Shown: piece by piece, positions 1 through 5,011 of the stretch | Numbering within the stretch: the stretch's first letter is position 1 | How the letters are laid out: each line of letters opens with the position of its first letter | DNA from: Bacteroidales bacterium | GTDB lineage: Bacteria; Bacteroidota; Bacteroidia; Bacteroidales; Tenuifilaceae | Direction of reading: 5' to 3' | DNA: 5,011 nucleotides | NCBI GenBank assembly: GCA_003531155.1 | Contig: DQHR01000065.1 | Span: forward strand, 5,399 to 10,409 | Notes under the pieces: model-generated | Seen by the model: the letters and a program-made list of their open reading frames with translations, nothing else | Told to the model about the DNA's origin: nothing | Databases searched by the model: none | Program-made: the position numbers and the translations under genes

Positions 1-1
1 T

Positions 2-421
2 CCAACCATGGTTTTCACCACCGACATGCTCGAAACTGGAAAAGGCGTAGTTCTCAACATCTCATCGATGAACTCATACAAGCCTTTAACAAAAATCCCG
101 GCTTACTCTGCTGCAAAAGCATCGGTAAACAATTTCACGATGTGGCTAGCAGTGCATCTTGCTAAAGTTGGCATTAGGGTAAATGCGATTGCACCTGGCT
201 TTTTCCTTACAAACCAGAATAGGTTCTTACTTGTAGATGAGAAAACAGGGAACGCAACGGCTCGAGGTCAAAAAATCATTTCGAGTACACCAATGGAAAG
301 GTACGGTGAGGTTGAAGAGCTCAATGGCACAGTAATGTTTTTAATATCAGATATATCAAAATTCATTACTGGAGTATGCATTCCTGTTGATGGTGGCTAT
401 AGCGCTTATGGAGGTGTTTAA
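2..421 (+). CDS. SDR-family oxidoreductase, probable D-mannonate oxidoreductase (5'-truncated)
   Basis: This is the C-terminal part (about 139 residues) of a classical short-chain dehydrogenase/reductase. The reading frame is open from base 2, so the ATG at 8 is probably an internal Met and the Rossmann nucleotide-binding half lies before the window. Visible family marks are the NISS strand with the catalytic Ser near bases 62-67, the YxxxK catalytic pair (Tyr codon 104-106, Lys codon 116-118) inside PAYSAAKA, the VNAIAPGFF segment after it, and the C-terminal PVDGGYSAYGGV that closes most SDRs. In this family the enzyme would use NAD(P)H to interconvert D-fructuronate and D-mannonate in the cytoplasm. 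That substrate is inferred from the mannonate dehydratase 23 bases downstream and from resemblance of the NISSMNS...PLTKIPAYSAAKA stretch to SDR-type mannonate oxidoreductases. It is unrelated in fold to E. coli UxuB. Membership of the SDR family is secure; the substrate is moderately supported. Confidence 0.85.
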   Translation, partial: PTMVFTTDMLETGKGVVLNISSMNSYKPLTKIPAYSAAKASVNNFTMWLAVHLAKVGIRVNAIAPGFFLTNQNRFLLVDEKTGNATARGQKIISSTPMERYGEVEELNGTVMFLISDISKFITGVCIPVDGGYSAYGGV

Positions 422-444
422 CTTTTAAATTGATTTTTGGAAAA

Positions 445-1665
445 ATGGGAATGGAACAAACATGGAGATGGTATGGGCCTAGCGATCCAGTTACGTTATC
501 AGATATTCGCCAGGCAGGAGCAACAGGGATTGTAAATGCATTACACGAAATACCTATTGGCGAAGTTTGGAGCGTTGAAGCGCTTGTTGAAAGAAAAAGA
601 CATATCGAATGGGATAACTCAGTTACACCACCAAAACCAAGAGGATTAGTTTGGTCGGTTATTGAGAGCATACCTGTTCACGAAGACATTAAGCAAGGTA
701 AGCCTACACGCGATATTTGGATTGAAAAATATAAAGAAAGCATTAGGAATGTTGGTATGGTTGGCATTCCAGTTATTACCTACAACTGGATGCCAGTTGT
801 TGATTGGACACGAACAAATCTTTCGTTAGTACTCGAGGATGGAGCTAGGGCTCTGTCGTTTGATTTTGCCGAATTTGCAGCATTCGATCTTTTTATTCTT
901 AACAGACCCGATGCAGAAAAGGATTACTCAGAAGAGTTGATTAATGCTGCAAAAGATTGCTTCGAATCAATGTCATCGGAGCAGCAGTACTTGCTCCAAA
1001 AAAACATTATTGCAGGTTTACCAGGGGGGCAGCAAGGCTATACGCTTGAAGATTTCCAAAACAGGCTTCTTGAGTATAAAGATATTGACACTACTAAATA
1101 CCGTGAAAACCTCAAATACTTTCTTGATCAAATAATTCCAGTTGCAATAGAATCGGGTGTTCGCATGGCTATTCACCCCGACGATCCTCCTGTTTCACTT
1201 TTTGGCTTGCCTAGAGTGGTTAGCACCGAAGCTGATTTAAACTATATAATCAACATATACGATTCCATCTACAACGGGTTATGCTTTTGCACAGGCTCAT
1301 TGGGCGTTCGTTCCGACAATGATCTCCCGGGCATGATAGAACGTCTTGGTAATAAAATAAACTTCTTGCATCTGCGCAGTACTCAACGCGACCCACTTGG
1401 TGGATTCCACGAAGCAAGCCACTTGCGAGGCGATGTTGATATGTATAACGTAATTGTTGCCGTTTTGAAAGAGCAAAGACGCAGACATGCAGCCAACAGA
1501 AGAGATGAACAAATTCCTATGAGAGCTGATCATGGACATACAATCCTCGACGATCTAAAAAAGAAAACAAATCCGGGCTATTCAGCCATTGGATTACTAA
1601 GAGGAATGGCTGAACTCAGAGGCCTTGAGATGGGAATTGAGCGAAGCGGAGTAACCTATAAATAA
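445..1665 (+). CDS. uxuA: Mannonate dehydratase UxuA
   Basis: UxuA (EC 4.2.1.8) removes water from D-mannonate to give 2-keto-3-deoxy-D-gluconate (KDG) in the cytoplasm, the committed step of the hexuronate branch. The protein is recognisable from end to end: it opens with MEQTWRWYGP, carries VWSVIESIPVHEDIK and NIIAGLPG, and ends with DDLKKKTNPGYSAIG. Candidate ligands of the divalent metal, known in this TIM-barrel family as His/Cys/His/Asp, are H244 of HPDD, C282 of CTGS, H309 of HLRS and D362 of DHGH. A TTG at 430 could extend the frame, but homologs begin at MEQTWRW, so the start is ATG 445 (406 aa) or ATG 451 (404 aa). GGA at 439-441 is better spaced for 451. Length is slightly above the 394 aa of the E. 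coli enzyme, partly through a short insert at about residues 56-66 (W D N S V T P P K P R). It follows the SDR gene by 23 bases, probably in the same transcript. Confidence 0.96.
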   Translation: MGMEQTWRWYGPSDPVTLSDIRQAGATGIVNALHEIPIGEVWSVEALVERKRHIEWDNSVTPPKPRGLVWSVIESIPVHEDIKQGKPTRDIWIEKYKESIRNVGMVGIPVITYNWMPVVDWTRTNLSLVLEDGARALSFDFAEFAAFDLFILNRPDAEKDYSEELINAAKDCFESMSSEQQYLLQKNIIAGLPGGQQGYTLEDFQNRLLEYKDIDTTKYRENLKYFLDQIIPVAIESGVRMAIHPDDPPVSLFGLPRVVSTEADLNYIINIYDSIYNGLCFCTGSLGVRSDNDLPGMIERLGNKINFLHLRSTQRDPLGGFHEASHLRGDVDMYNVIVAVLKEQRRRHAANRRDEQIPMRADHGHTILDDLKKKTNPGYSAIGLLRGMAELRGLEMGIERSGVTYK

Positions 1666-1697
1666 ATGGATATAAAGTGTTTCAATCTATAAATAAA
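1656..1697 (+). repeat. 11-bp direct repeat CTATAAATAAA
   Basis: CTATAAATAAA occurs at 1656-1666 and again at 1687-1697, 31 bases apart start to start (about three helical turns). The first copy overlaps the uxuA stop codon. The sequence is AT-rich, so a chance origin is possible. A same-face pair of protein sites is an alternative. No function is claimed. Confidence 0.45.
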
Positions 1698-1711
1698 AAG
1701 AACTGAAGGAT

Positions 1712-1772
1712 ATGAAACACCCATGTAAGACAGATTGCACAAGCACGAATGAACAGAATATGGGTGTTCCAT
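1712..1772 (+). other. Long inverted repeat between uxuA and the sugar kinase gene
   Basis: The arm at 1712-1726 pairs with 1758-1772. The core is nine perfect pairs (AACACCCAT at 1716-1724 with ATGGGTGTT at 1760-1768). It extends outward past one A/C mismatch by three more pairs and inward by a G-T wobble and one T-A pair. The loop is about 31 bases. No T-run follows on the + strand, so this is not an intrinsic terminator. It could be an RNA structure in the intercistronic leader, a processing or stability element, or an operator. A 28-codon ORF (1712-1798, ATG to TAA) starts at the first base of the left arm and covers the structure. Confidence 0.55.
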
Positions 1773-1814
1773 CCACTCATAAGGTTTGTAAGAATTAAAA
1801 ATAGAGAGTATTGA

Positions 1815-1828
1815 TAGTTGGCTAACTA
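1815..1828. promoter_or_regulatory. 14-bp dyad just upstream of the sugar kinase start
   Basis: TAGTTGGCTAACTA is a palindrome with one mismatched symmetric position pair: arms TAGTT and AACTA around GGCT. It ends 14 bases before the ATG at 1843. Size and symmetry suit a dimeric regulator's operator, and as RNA it could form a 5-bp hairpin with a GGCU loop. There is no second copy in the window to support a regulon, so this is a weak call. Confidence 0.3.
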
Positions 1829-1842
1829 AATATTTTATACGG

Positions 1843-2922
1843 ATGAAACTTGAACTAAGAAAAAACTTCACCTATTCATTGCTTGTTCCAACAAGCATGG
1901 GGGTTCGCATTACTCCTATCAATGGACAGCCGGTTCATAGCAGCGATACATTTACAATGCAGGCTACTAGTGCCGAAACAAACGTTGCAAGCATCCCTGC
2001 ATATCTTGGACTTCCTGTGAAGGTTTTAACCACTTTTGTAAAAGGGAGCCCTATAGCACAATTCATAAAGAGCAACCTTGCAAGTCGACATATTGCCTAT
2101 GAAGGTGTGGAAGTTGAGCAAGGTGGTCCTTGGGGATACCGGCATCAGTTTAACATTGCCGATAGTGGCTTTGGTTCTAGGGGACCAAGGGTACACAACG
2201 ATCGGGCAGGTGAAGTTGGTCGGACACTAAATGTTAAAGATTTCGATCTGCATAAAATTTTTGATGTGGAGGGAGTTCAAGTAATTCATCTTTCTGGTCT
2301 TATTGCTGCTCTATCAAAGGAAACAAGCATCTTCTGCTTAGAACTAGCAAGATATGCTAAGAAAACAGGCACTTTGATTTCATTCGATCTTAACTATCGT
2401 GCTTCGTTTTGGAAAGGACGAGAACAGGAACTCCATGATATCTTTACCGAAATAGCCTCAATCTCAGATATTCTGATTGGTAACGAGGAGGATTTCCAGC
2501 TTTGTCTTGGAATAAAAGGTCCAGAAGCTGGCGGTAAAAGCCTTGAAGCACAGATTGACAGCTTCAAAGAGATGATTAAGAGGGTAAAAGTTAACTTCCC
2601 AAATACAACATTCTTTGCCACAACGCTGAGAGAAGTTATCAGCGTAAACAAGCACCTTTGGGGTTCAATCATCCTTGAGGGCGATAATTGGCACACCATT
2701 GAGCCTCGCGAAATCAATGTGTTAGATCGAATTGGTGGAGGCGATGGTTTTGTGGGTGGTTTGCTCTATGGAATTCTAAAAGGCTGGACATCCGAAAAGT
2801 GTATGCAATTTGGCTGGGCTAGTGGTGCATTAGCTACTACCTTCTTAACCGATTATGCTCAACCTGCCGATGAGGAAATGGTTTGGAGTATATGGGAAGG
2901 AAATGCGAGAGTTAAAAGATAA
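1843..2922 (+). CDS. kdgK: PfkB-family sugar kinase, probable 2-keto-3-deoxygluconate kinase
   Basis: This 359-residue ribokinase/PfkB-fold enzyme probably phosphorylates KDG, the product of UxuA, to 2-keto-3-deoxy-6-phosphogluconate (KDPG) with ATP in the cytoplasm. The clearest signature is DRIGGGDGFVGG. In it GGGD (residues 298-301) is the anion hole, and D301 is the expected catalytic base. Other family segments are SFDLNYR (about 180-186) and IGNEEDF (212-218). The N-terminal sugar-binding signature, usually GGA/GGGxxNVA, appears here as ATSAETNVA (41-49), which has lost the Gly pair. The C-terminus ends in GNARVKR, close to the GGARVQR ending I recall for a subfamily of KDG-kinase-like proteins in other phyla. 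The length is somewhat above the typical 310-340 aa. The ATG at 1843 is preceded by the AT-rich TTTTATACGG. Kinase membership is firm; the KDG substrate rests mainly on position directly after uxuA. Confidence 0.88.
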   Translation: MKLELRKNFTYSLLVPTSMGVRITPINGQPVHSSDTFTMQATSAETNVASIPAYLGLPVKVLTTFVKGSPIAQFIKSNLASRHIAYEGVEVEQGGPWGYRHQFNIADSGFGSRGPRVHNDRAGEVGRTLNVKDFDLHKIFDVEGVQVIHLSGLIAALSKETSIFCLELARYAKKTGTLISFDLNYRASFWKGREQELHDIFTEIASISDILIGNEEDFQLCLGIKGPEAGGKSLEAQIDSFKEMIKRVKVNFPNTTFFATTLREVISVNKHLWGSIILEGDNWHTIEPREINVLDRIGGGDGFVGGLLYGILKGWTSEKCMQFGWASGALATTFLTDYAQPADEEMVWSIWEGNARVKR

Positions 2923-2963
2923 GGCTTTTTAAGGTTTTGAAAATAAATAGGTTAATGTGAATT

Positions 2964-2994
2964 AGCGATTCGGGGAGAAAATACCCGAAACGCT
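2964..2994 (+). other. Hairpin in the leader of the LarA homolog
   Basis: AGCGATTCGGG (2964-2974) pairs with CCCGAAACGCT (2984-2994): ten of eleven positions are complementary, with one A/A mismatch, around a 9-base GAGAAAATA loop. The stem is GC-rich against an AT-rich gap and ends 14 bases before the ATG at 3009. It is followed by TTAAAAAC and not by a T-run, so it does not look like an intrinsic terminator for the + strand. A role in message processing, stability, translation control or regulator binding is possible, but none is shown. Confidence 0.6.
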
Positions 2995-3008
2995 TAAAAA
3001 CAAACATT

Positions 3009-4280
3009 ATGATTTACTTTGAAAGAGGTTCAGAAACCGACAGTTTAACATCGTTAGATTTACAAATTAGCATAAATGCTGCACTTAGCAAGTTAGGTCC
3101 AAGGAAGAAAGTTCTTGTTATTCCACCCGATTTCACACGCTTTCATTCGCGAGCTGGTGAAATAACCCAATATATCTGTGAATATTATGGTAATGCTGTT
3201 ACAGATATACTTCCAGCGCTTGGTACCCACTTTGCAATGTCTCCTCAGGAAATTGAGATAATGTTTGGGAAAAAGTTATCAGGATTAATCAGAGAGCACA
3301 ACTGGCGAACAGATATAGTAAAACTGGGAGATGTCCCATCAGGTTTTATTCATCAAGTTTCTGAAGGGAAACTCAACTACTCTTGGCCTGCTCAAGTTAA
3401 CAAACTACTTGTTCAAGGAAATTATGATCTTATCCTATCTGTAGGTCAGGTTGTTCCTCACGAAGTGATTGGAATGGCCAACTTTAATAAAAATATTTTT
3501 GTTGGTACTGGAGGAGCAGAGGGTATTAACAAAAGTCATTTTCTGGGAGCAGTTTATGGAATGGAGCGTATTATGGGTCGTGCGGATACTCCTGTTCGAA
3601 AAGTACTTAACTACGCCTCTAAAGCATTTTCAAATCATTTACCAATAGTCTATATTCAAACAGTACTTAGTAAAGATAGCCTAGACAACAAGTTAAAACT
3701 CAGGGGCCTTTACATCGGAAATGGTGTTGAATGTTTCGAAAAAGCCTCAGACCTTTCGTTAAAGGTGAATTTTAAAATGCTCGAAAAGCCTCTTAAAAAA
3801 GTAGTTGTATATCTCCCGCCCGAAGAATTTAAAAGTACCTGGTTAGGAAATAAAAGTATTTACCGAACAAGAATGGCCATTGAAGATAATGGCGAGTTGA
3901 TTGTTATCGCTCCAGGTGTAAGAGAATTTGGAGAGGATAAGCAAATCGACAAGTTGATTAGAAAATTTGGTTATAAAACCACTCCTGAGATTCTTGAGTT
4001 TATTAAAAACGATCCGGAATTAGCAAGCAACTTGAGTGCTGCAGCACACTTAATACATGGCTCATCTGAAAATCGATTTTCAATTACCTATTGTACATCA
4101 AAACTATCCGAAGGTGAAATCAAGTCCGTTAATTATAACCATCAACCACTTGATGAGATAGTTAATAGATATAATCCCAACTCTCTGAAAGATGGTTACA
4201 ATACCGTCGATGGAGAAGAAATCTTTTTTATCTCAAATCCTGCACTTGGCCTTTGGGCACACAAAGACAGGTTTAATTAG
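3009..4280 (+). CDS. LarA-family nickel-dependent 2-hydroxyacid racemase/epimerase homolog (possible gluconate/mannonate 2-epimerase)
   Basis: This 423-residue protein matches LarA (lactate racemase, DUF2088 N-terminal domain) in length and active-site layout. DFTR (41-44) corresponds to the LarA DxTR motif, and GTH (72-74) gives H74. VVPHE gives H151, followed at +10 by K161 and at a further +16 by H177. These spacings are the same as H174, K184 and H200 of Lactiplantibacillus LarA, where Lys184 carries the nickel-pincer nucleotide (NPN) cofactor and the histidines bind nickel or act in catalysis. K282 in STWLGNK may match the substrate-contacting Lys298, though this is less certain. The segment GMANFNKN replaces the Gly/Ser-rich run usual before the Lys in lactate-type enzymes, so another substrate is likely. 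Its place between a KDG kinase and gnd, downstream of uxuA, suggests interconversion of D-mannonate and D-gluconate. Activity would need NPN made by LarB, LarC and LarE, not encoded here. Family is secure; substrate is inference. Confidence 0.9.
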   Translation: MIYFERGSETDSLTSLDLQISINAALSKLGPRKKVLVIPPDFTRFHSRAGEITQYICEYYGNAVTDILPALGTHFAMSPQEIEIMFGKKLSGLIREHNWRTDIVKLGDVPSGFIHQVSEGKLNYSWPAQVNKLLVQGNYDLILSVGQVVPHEVIGMANFNKNIFVGTGGAEGINKSHFLGAVYGMERIMGRADTPVRKVLNYASKAFSNHLPIVYIQTVLSKDSLDNKLKLRGLYIGNGVECFEKASDLSLKVNFKMLEKPLKKVVVYLPPEEFKSTWLGNKSIYRTRMAIEDNGELIVIAPGVREFGEDKQIDKLIRKFGYKTTPEILEFIKNDPELASNLSAAAHLIHGSSENRFSITYCTSKLSEGEIKSVNYNHQPLDEIVNRYNPNSLKDGYNTVDGEEIFFISNPALGLWAHKDRFN

Positions 4281-4302
4281 TTTCTAATAAAACACACAAA
4301 AT

Positions 4303-5011
4303 ATGAAGGTATTATCAGATATTGGATTAATTGGATTAGCAGTAATGGGTGAGAATCTTATTTTAAATATGGAAAGTAAGGGTTTCACTGTTACGGCCTA
4401 TAACCGTACTACCGACAAAGTAGATAATTTTATTAATGGCAGAGCCAAAGGCAAAAATATTAGAGGAGCAAAATCATTAGAAGAGTTTATTGGCTCACTC
4501 GAAAGGCCTCGTAAAGTTATGCTTATGGTAAAGGCAGGCAAAGCAGTTGATGATTTTATTGATTTGCTTATACCACTCCTTGAACCCGGCGATATAATCA
4601 TTGATGGAGGAAATACCCATTTCCCCGACACAAATAGAAGAACAAAATACGTTGAGAGCAAAGGATTACTCTTTATCGGAACAGGTGTTTCGGGAGGCGA
4701 AGAGGGTGCTTTACTTGGTCCATCAATCATGCCCGGAGGTTCTGTCAAAGCATGGGAATCGGTAAAACCAATTTTCCAAAGAATTGCAGCCAAAGTTAAT
4801 GGAGATATTCCTTGCTGCGACTGGGTTGGCGAAAATGGCGCAGGTCATTTTGTAAAAATGGTTCACAACGGAATTGAGTATGGCGACATGCAGATTATCT
4901 GCGAAGCTTACCAGGTAATGAAGGAGCTGTTGGGATTGAGCGCCGACGAAATGTACGAGGTATTCAAAAAATACAATGAAGGCGATCTGGATTCGTACCT
5001 GATTGAAATTA
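4303..5011 (+). CDS. gnd: 6-phosphogluconate dehydrogenase, decarboxylating (3'-truncated)
   Basis: Gnd (EC 1.1.1.44) oxidatively decarboxylates 6-phosphogluconate to ribulose 5-phosphate and CO2 in the oxidative pentose phosphate pathway, reducing NADP+. The first 236 residues are visible, about half of the usual 470-485, and the frame is open to the window edge. The N-terminal Rossmann domain begins GLIGLAVMGENL (8-19). The NRT at 34-36 is the site that binds the 2'-phosphate of NADP, so NADP preference is expected. VSGGEEGA starts at residue 129 and contributes to substrate binding. FVKMVHNGIEYGDMQ contains K185 and E192, equivalent to the catalytic Lys183 and Glu190 of the sheep enzyme. 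All expected key residues in the visible part are present. The start is ATG 4303, 22 bases after the stop of the LarA homolog, which indicates cotranscription. Only an A-rich leader precedes it, with no clear Shine-Dalgarno sequence. Confidence 0.96.
   Translation, partial: MKVLSDIGLIGLAVMGENLILNMESKGFTVTAYNRTTDKVDNFINGRAKGKNIRGAKSLEEFIGSLERPRKVMLMVKAGKAVDDFIDLLIPLLEPGDIIIDGGNTHFPDTNRRTKYVESKGLLFIGTGVSGGEEGALLGPSIMPGGSVKAWESVKPIFQRIAAKVNGDIPCCDWVGENGAGHFVKMVHNGIEYGDMQIICEAYQVMKELLGLSADEMYEVFKKYNEGDLDSYLIEI

Noticed and set aside
430..444. TTG start extending UxuA by five residues
   Set aside because: Homologous UxuA proteins begin at or next to MEQTWRW, and the extra residues MIFGK are unlike the family. 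ATG 445 or 451 is better.
1666..1842. Internal Bacteroidota-type promoter (TTTG at -33, TAnnTTTG at -7)
   Set aside because: A TTTG is present at 1785-1788, but no acceptable TAnnTTTG box was found at a suitable distance, so no promoter is called.
1656..1871. 71-codon minus-strand ORF across the uxuA-kdgK gap
   Set aside because: It overlaps the start of the kinase and the end of uxuA and its translation is low-complexity hydrophobic/Ser-rich. It has no family resemblance and no evident start signal.
2394..2717. Minus-strand ORFs (107 and 63 codons) inside the sugar kinase gene
   Set aside because: Antisense shadows of a well-supported kinase, with no domain features of their own.
2910..2945. 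Intrinsic terminator after the sugar kinase (AAAAG...CTTTTT)
   Set aside because: The possible stem is only five A/T-rich pairs and would be too weak; the T-run alone is common in this AT-rich gap.
4398..4793. 131-codon minus-strand ORF
   Set aside because: It lies wholly inside gnd, whose + strand translation carries the family motifs. The minus-strand translation is Pro/Ser-rich with no recognisable domain, so it is a shadow.

Overview
The window carries five genes, all on the + strand and apparently in one sugar-acid catabolic operon. The organism is probably a Bacteroidota, likely Bacteroidales-like. The reasons are moderate-to-low GC, A-rich translation starts with weak or absent Shine-Dalgarno sequences, and proteins that resemble the Bacteroidota versions of UxuA, KDG kinase and Gnd. 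This placement rests on pattern recognition, not on a search.

Layout: (1) 2-421, the C-terminal half of a short-chain dehydrogenase/reductase, probably the SDR-type D-mannonate oxidoreductase (fructuronate reductase), cut by the window start. (2) 445-1665, mannonate dehydratase UxuA. (3) 1666-1842, a 177-base gap with no convincing conventional gene but with a direct repeat, a long inverted repeat overlapping a 28-codon ORF, and a short dyad just before the next gene. (4) 1843-2922, a PfkB-family sugar kinase, probably 2-keto-3-deoxygluconate (KDG) kinase. (5) 2923-3008, a gap with an 11-bp interrupted hairpin. (6) 3009-4280, a LarA-family (nickel-pincer hydroxyacid racemase/epimerase) homolog that keeps the active-site His/His/Lys/His set. 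(7) 4303-5011, the N-terminal half of NADP-type 6-phosphogluconate dehydrogenase Gnd, cut by the window end.

How they fit: the SDR would interconvert D-fructuronate and D-mannonate, UxuA dehydrates D-mannonate to KDG, and the kinase makes KDPG for the Entner-Doudoroff aldolase (not in the window). The unexpected member is the LarA homolog. D-mannonate and D-gluconate are C2 epimers and 2-hydroxyacids, and nickel-dependent gluconate 2-epimerases are known within the LarA superfamily. The simplest reading is that this enzyme interconverts mannonate and gluconate, linking the hexuronate branch to gluconate metabolism. The adjacent gnd, the enzyme that consumes 6-phosphogluconate, supports that link. 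This gene set is the most interesting point in the window; the substrate and direction are inferred, not shown. No rRNA, tRNA, CRISPR, insertion sequence or clear intrinsic terminator was seen.
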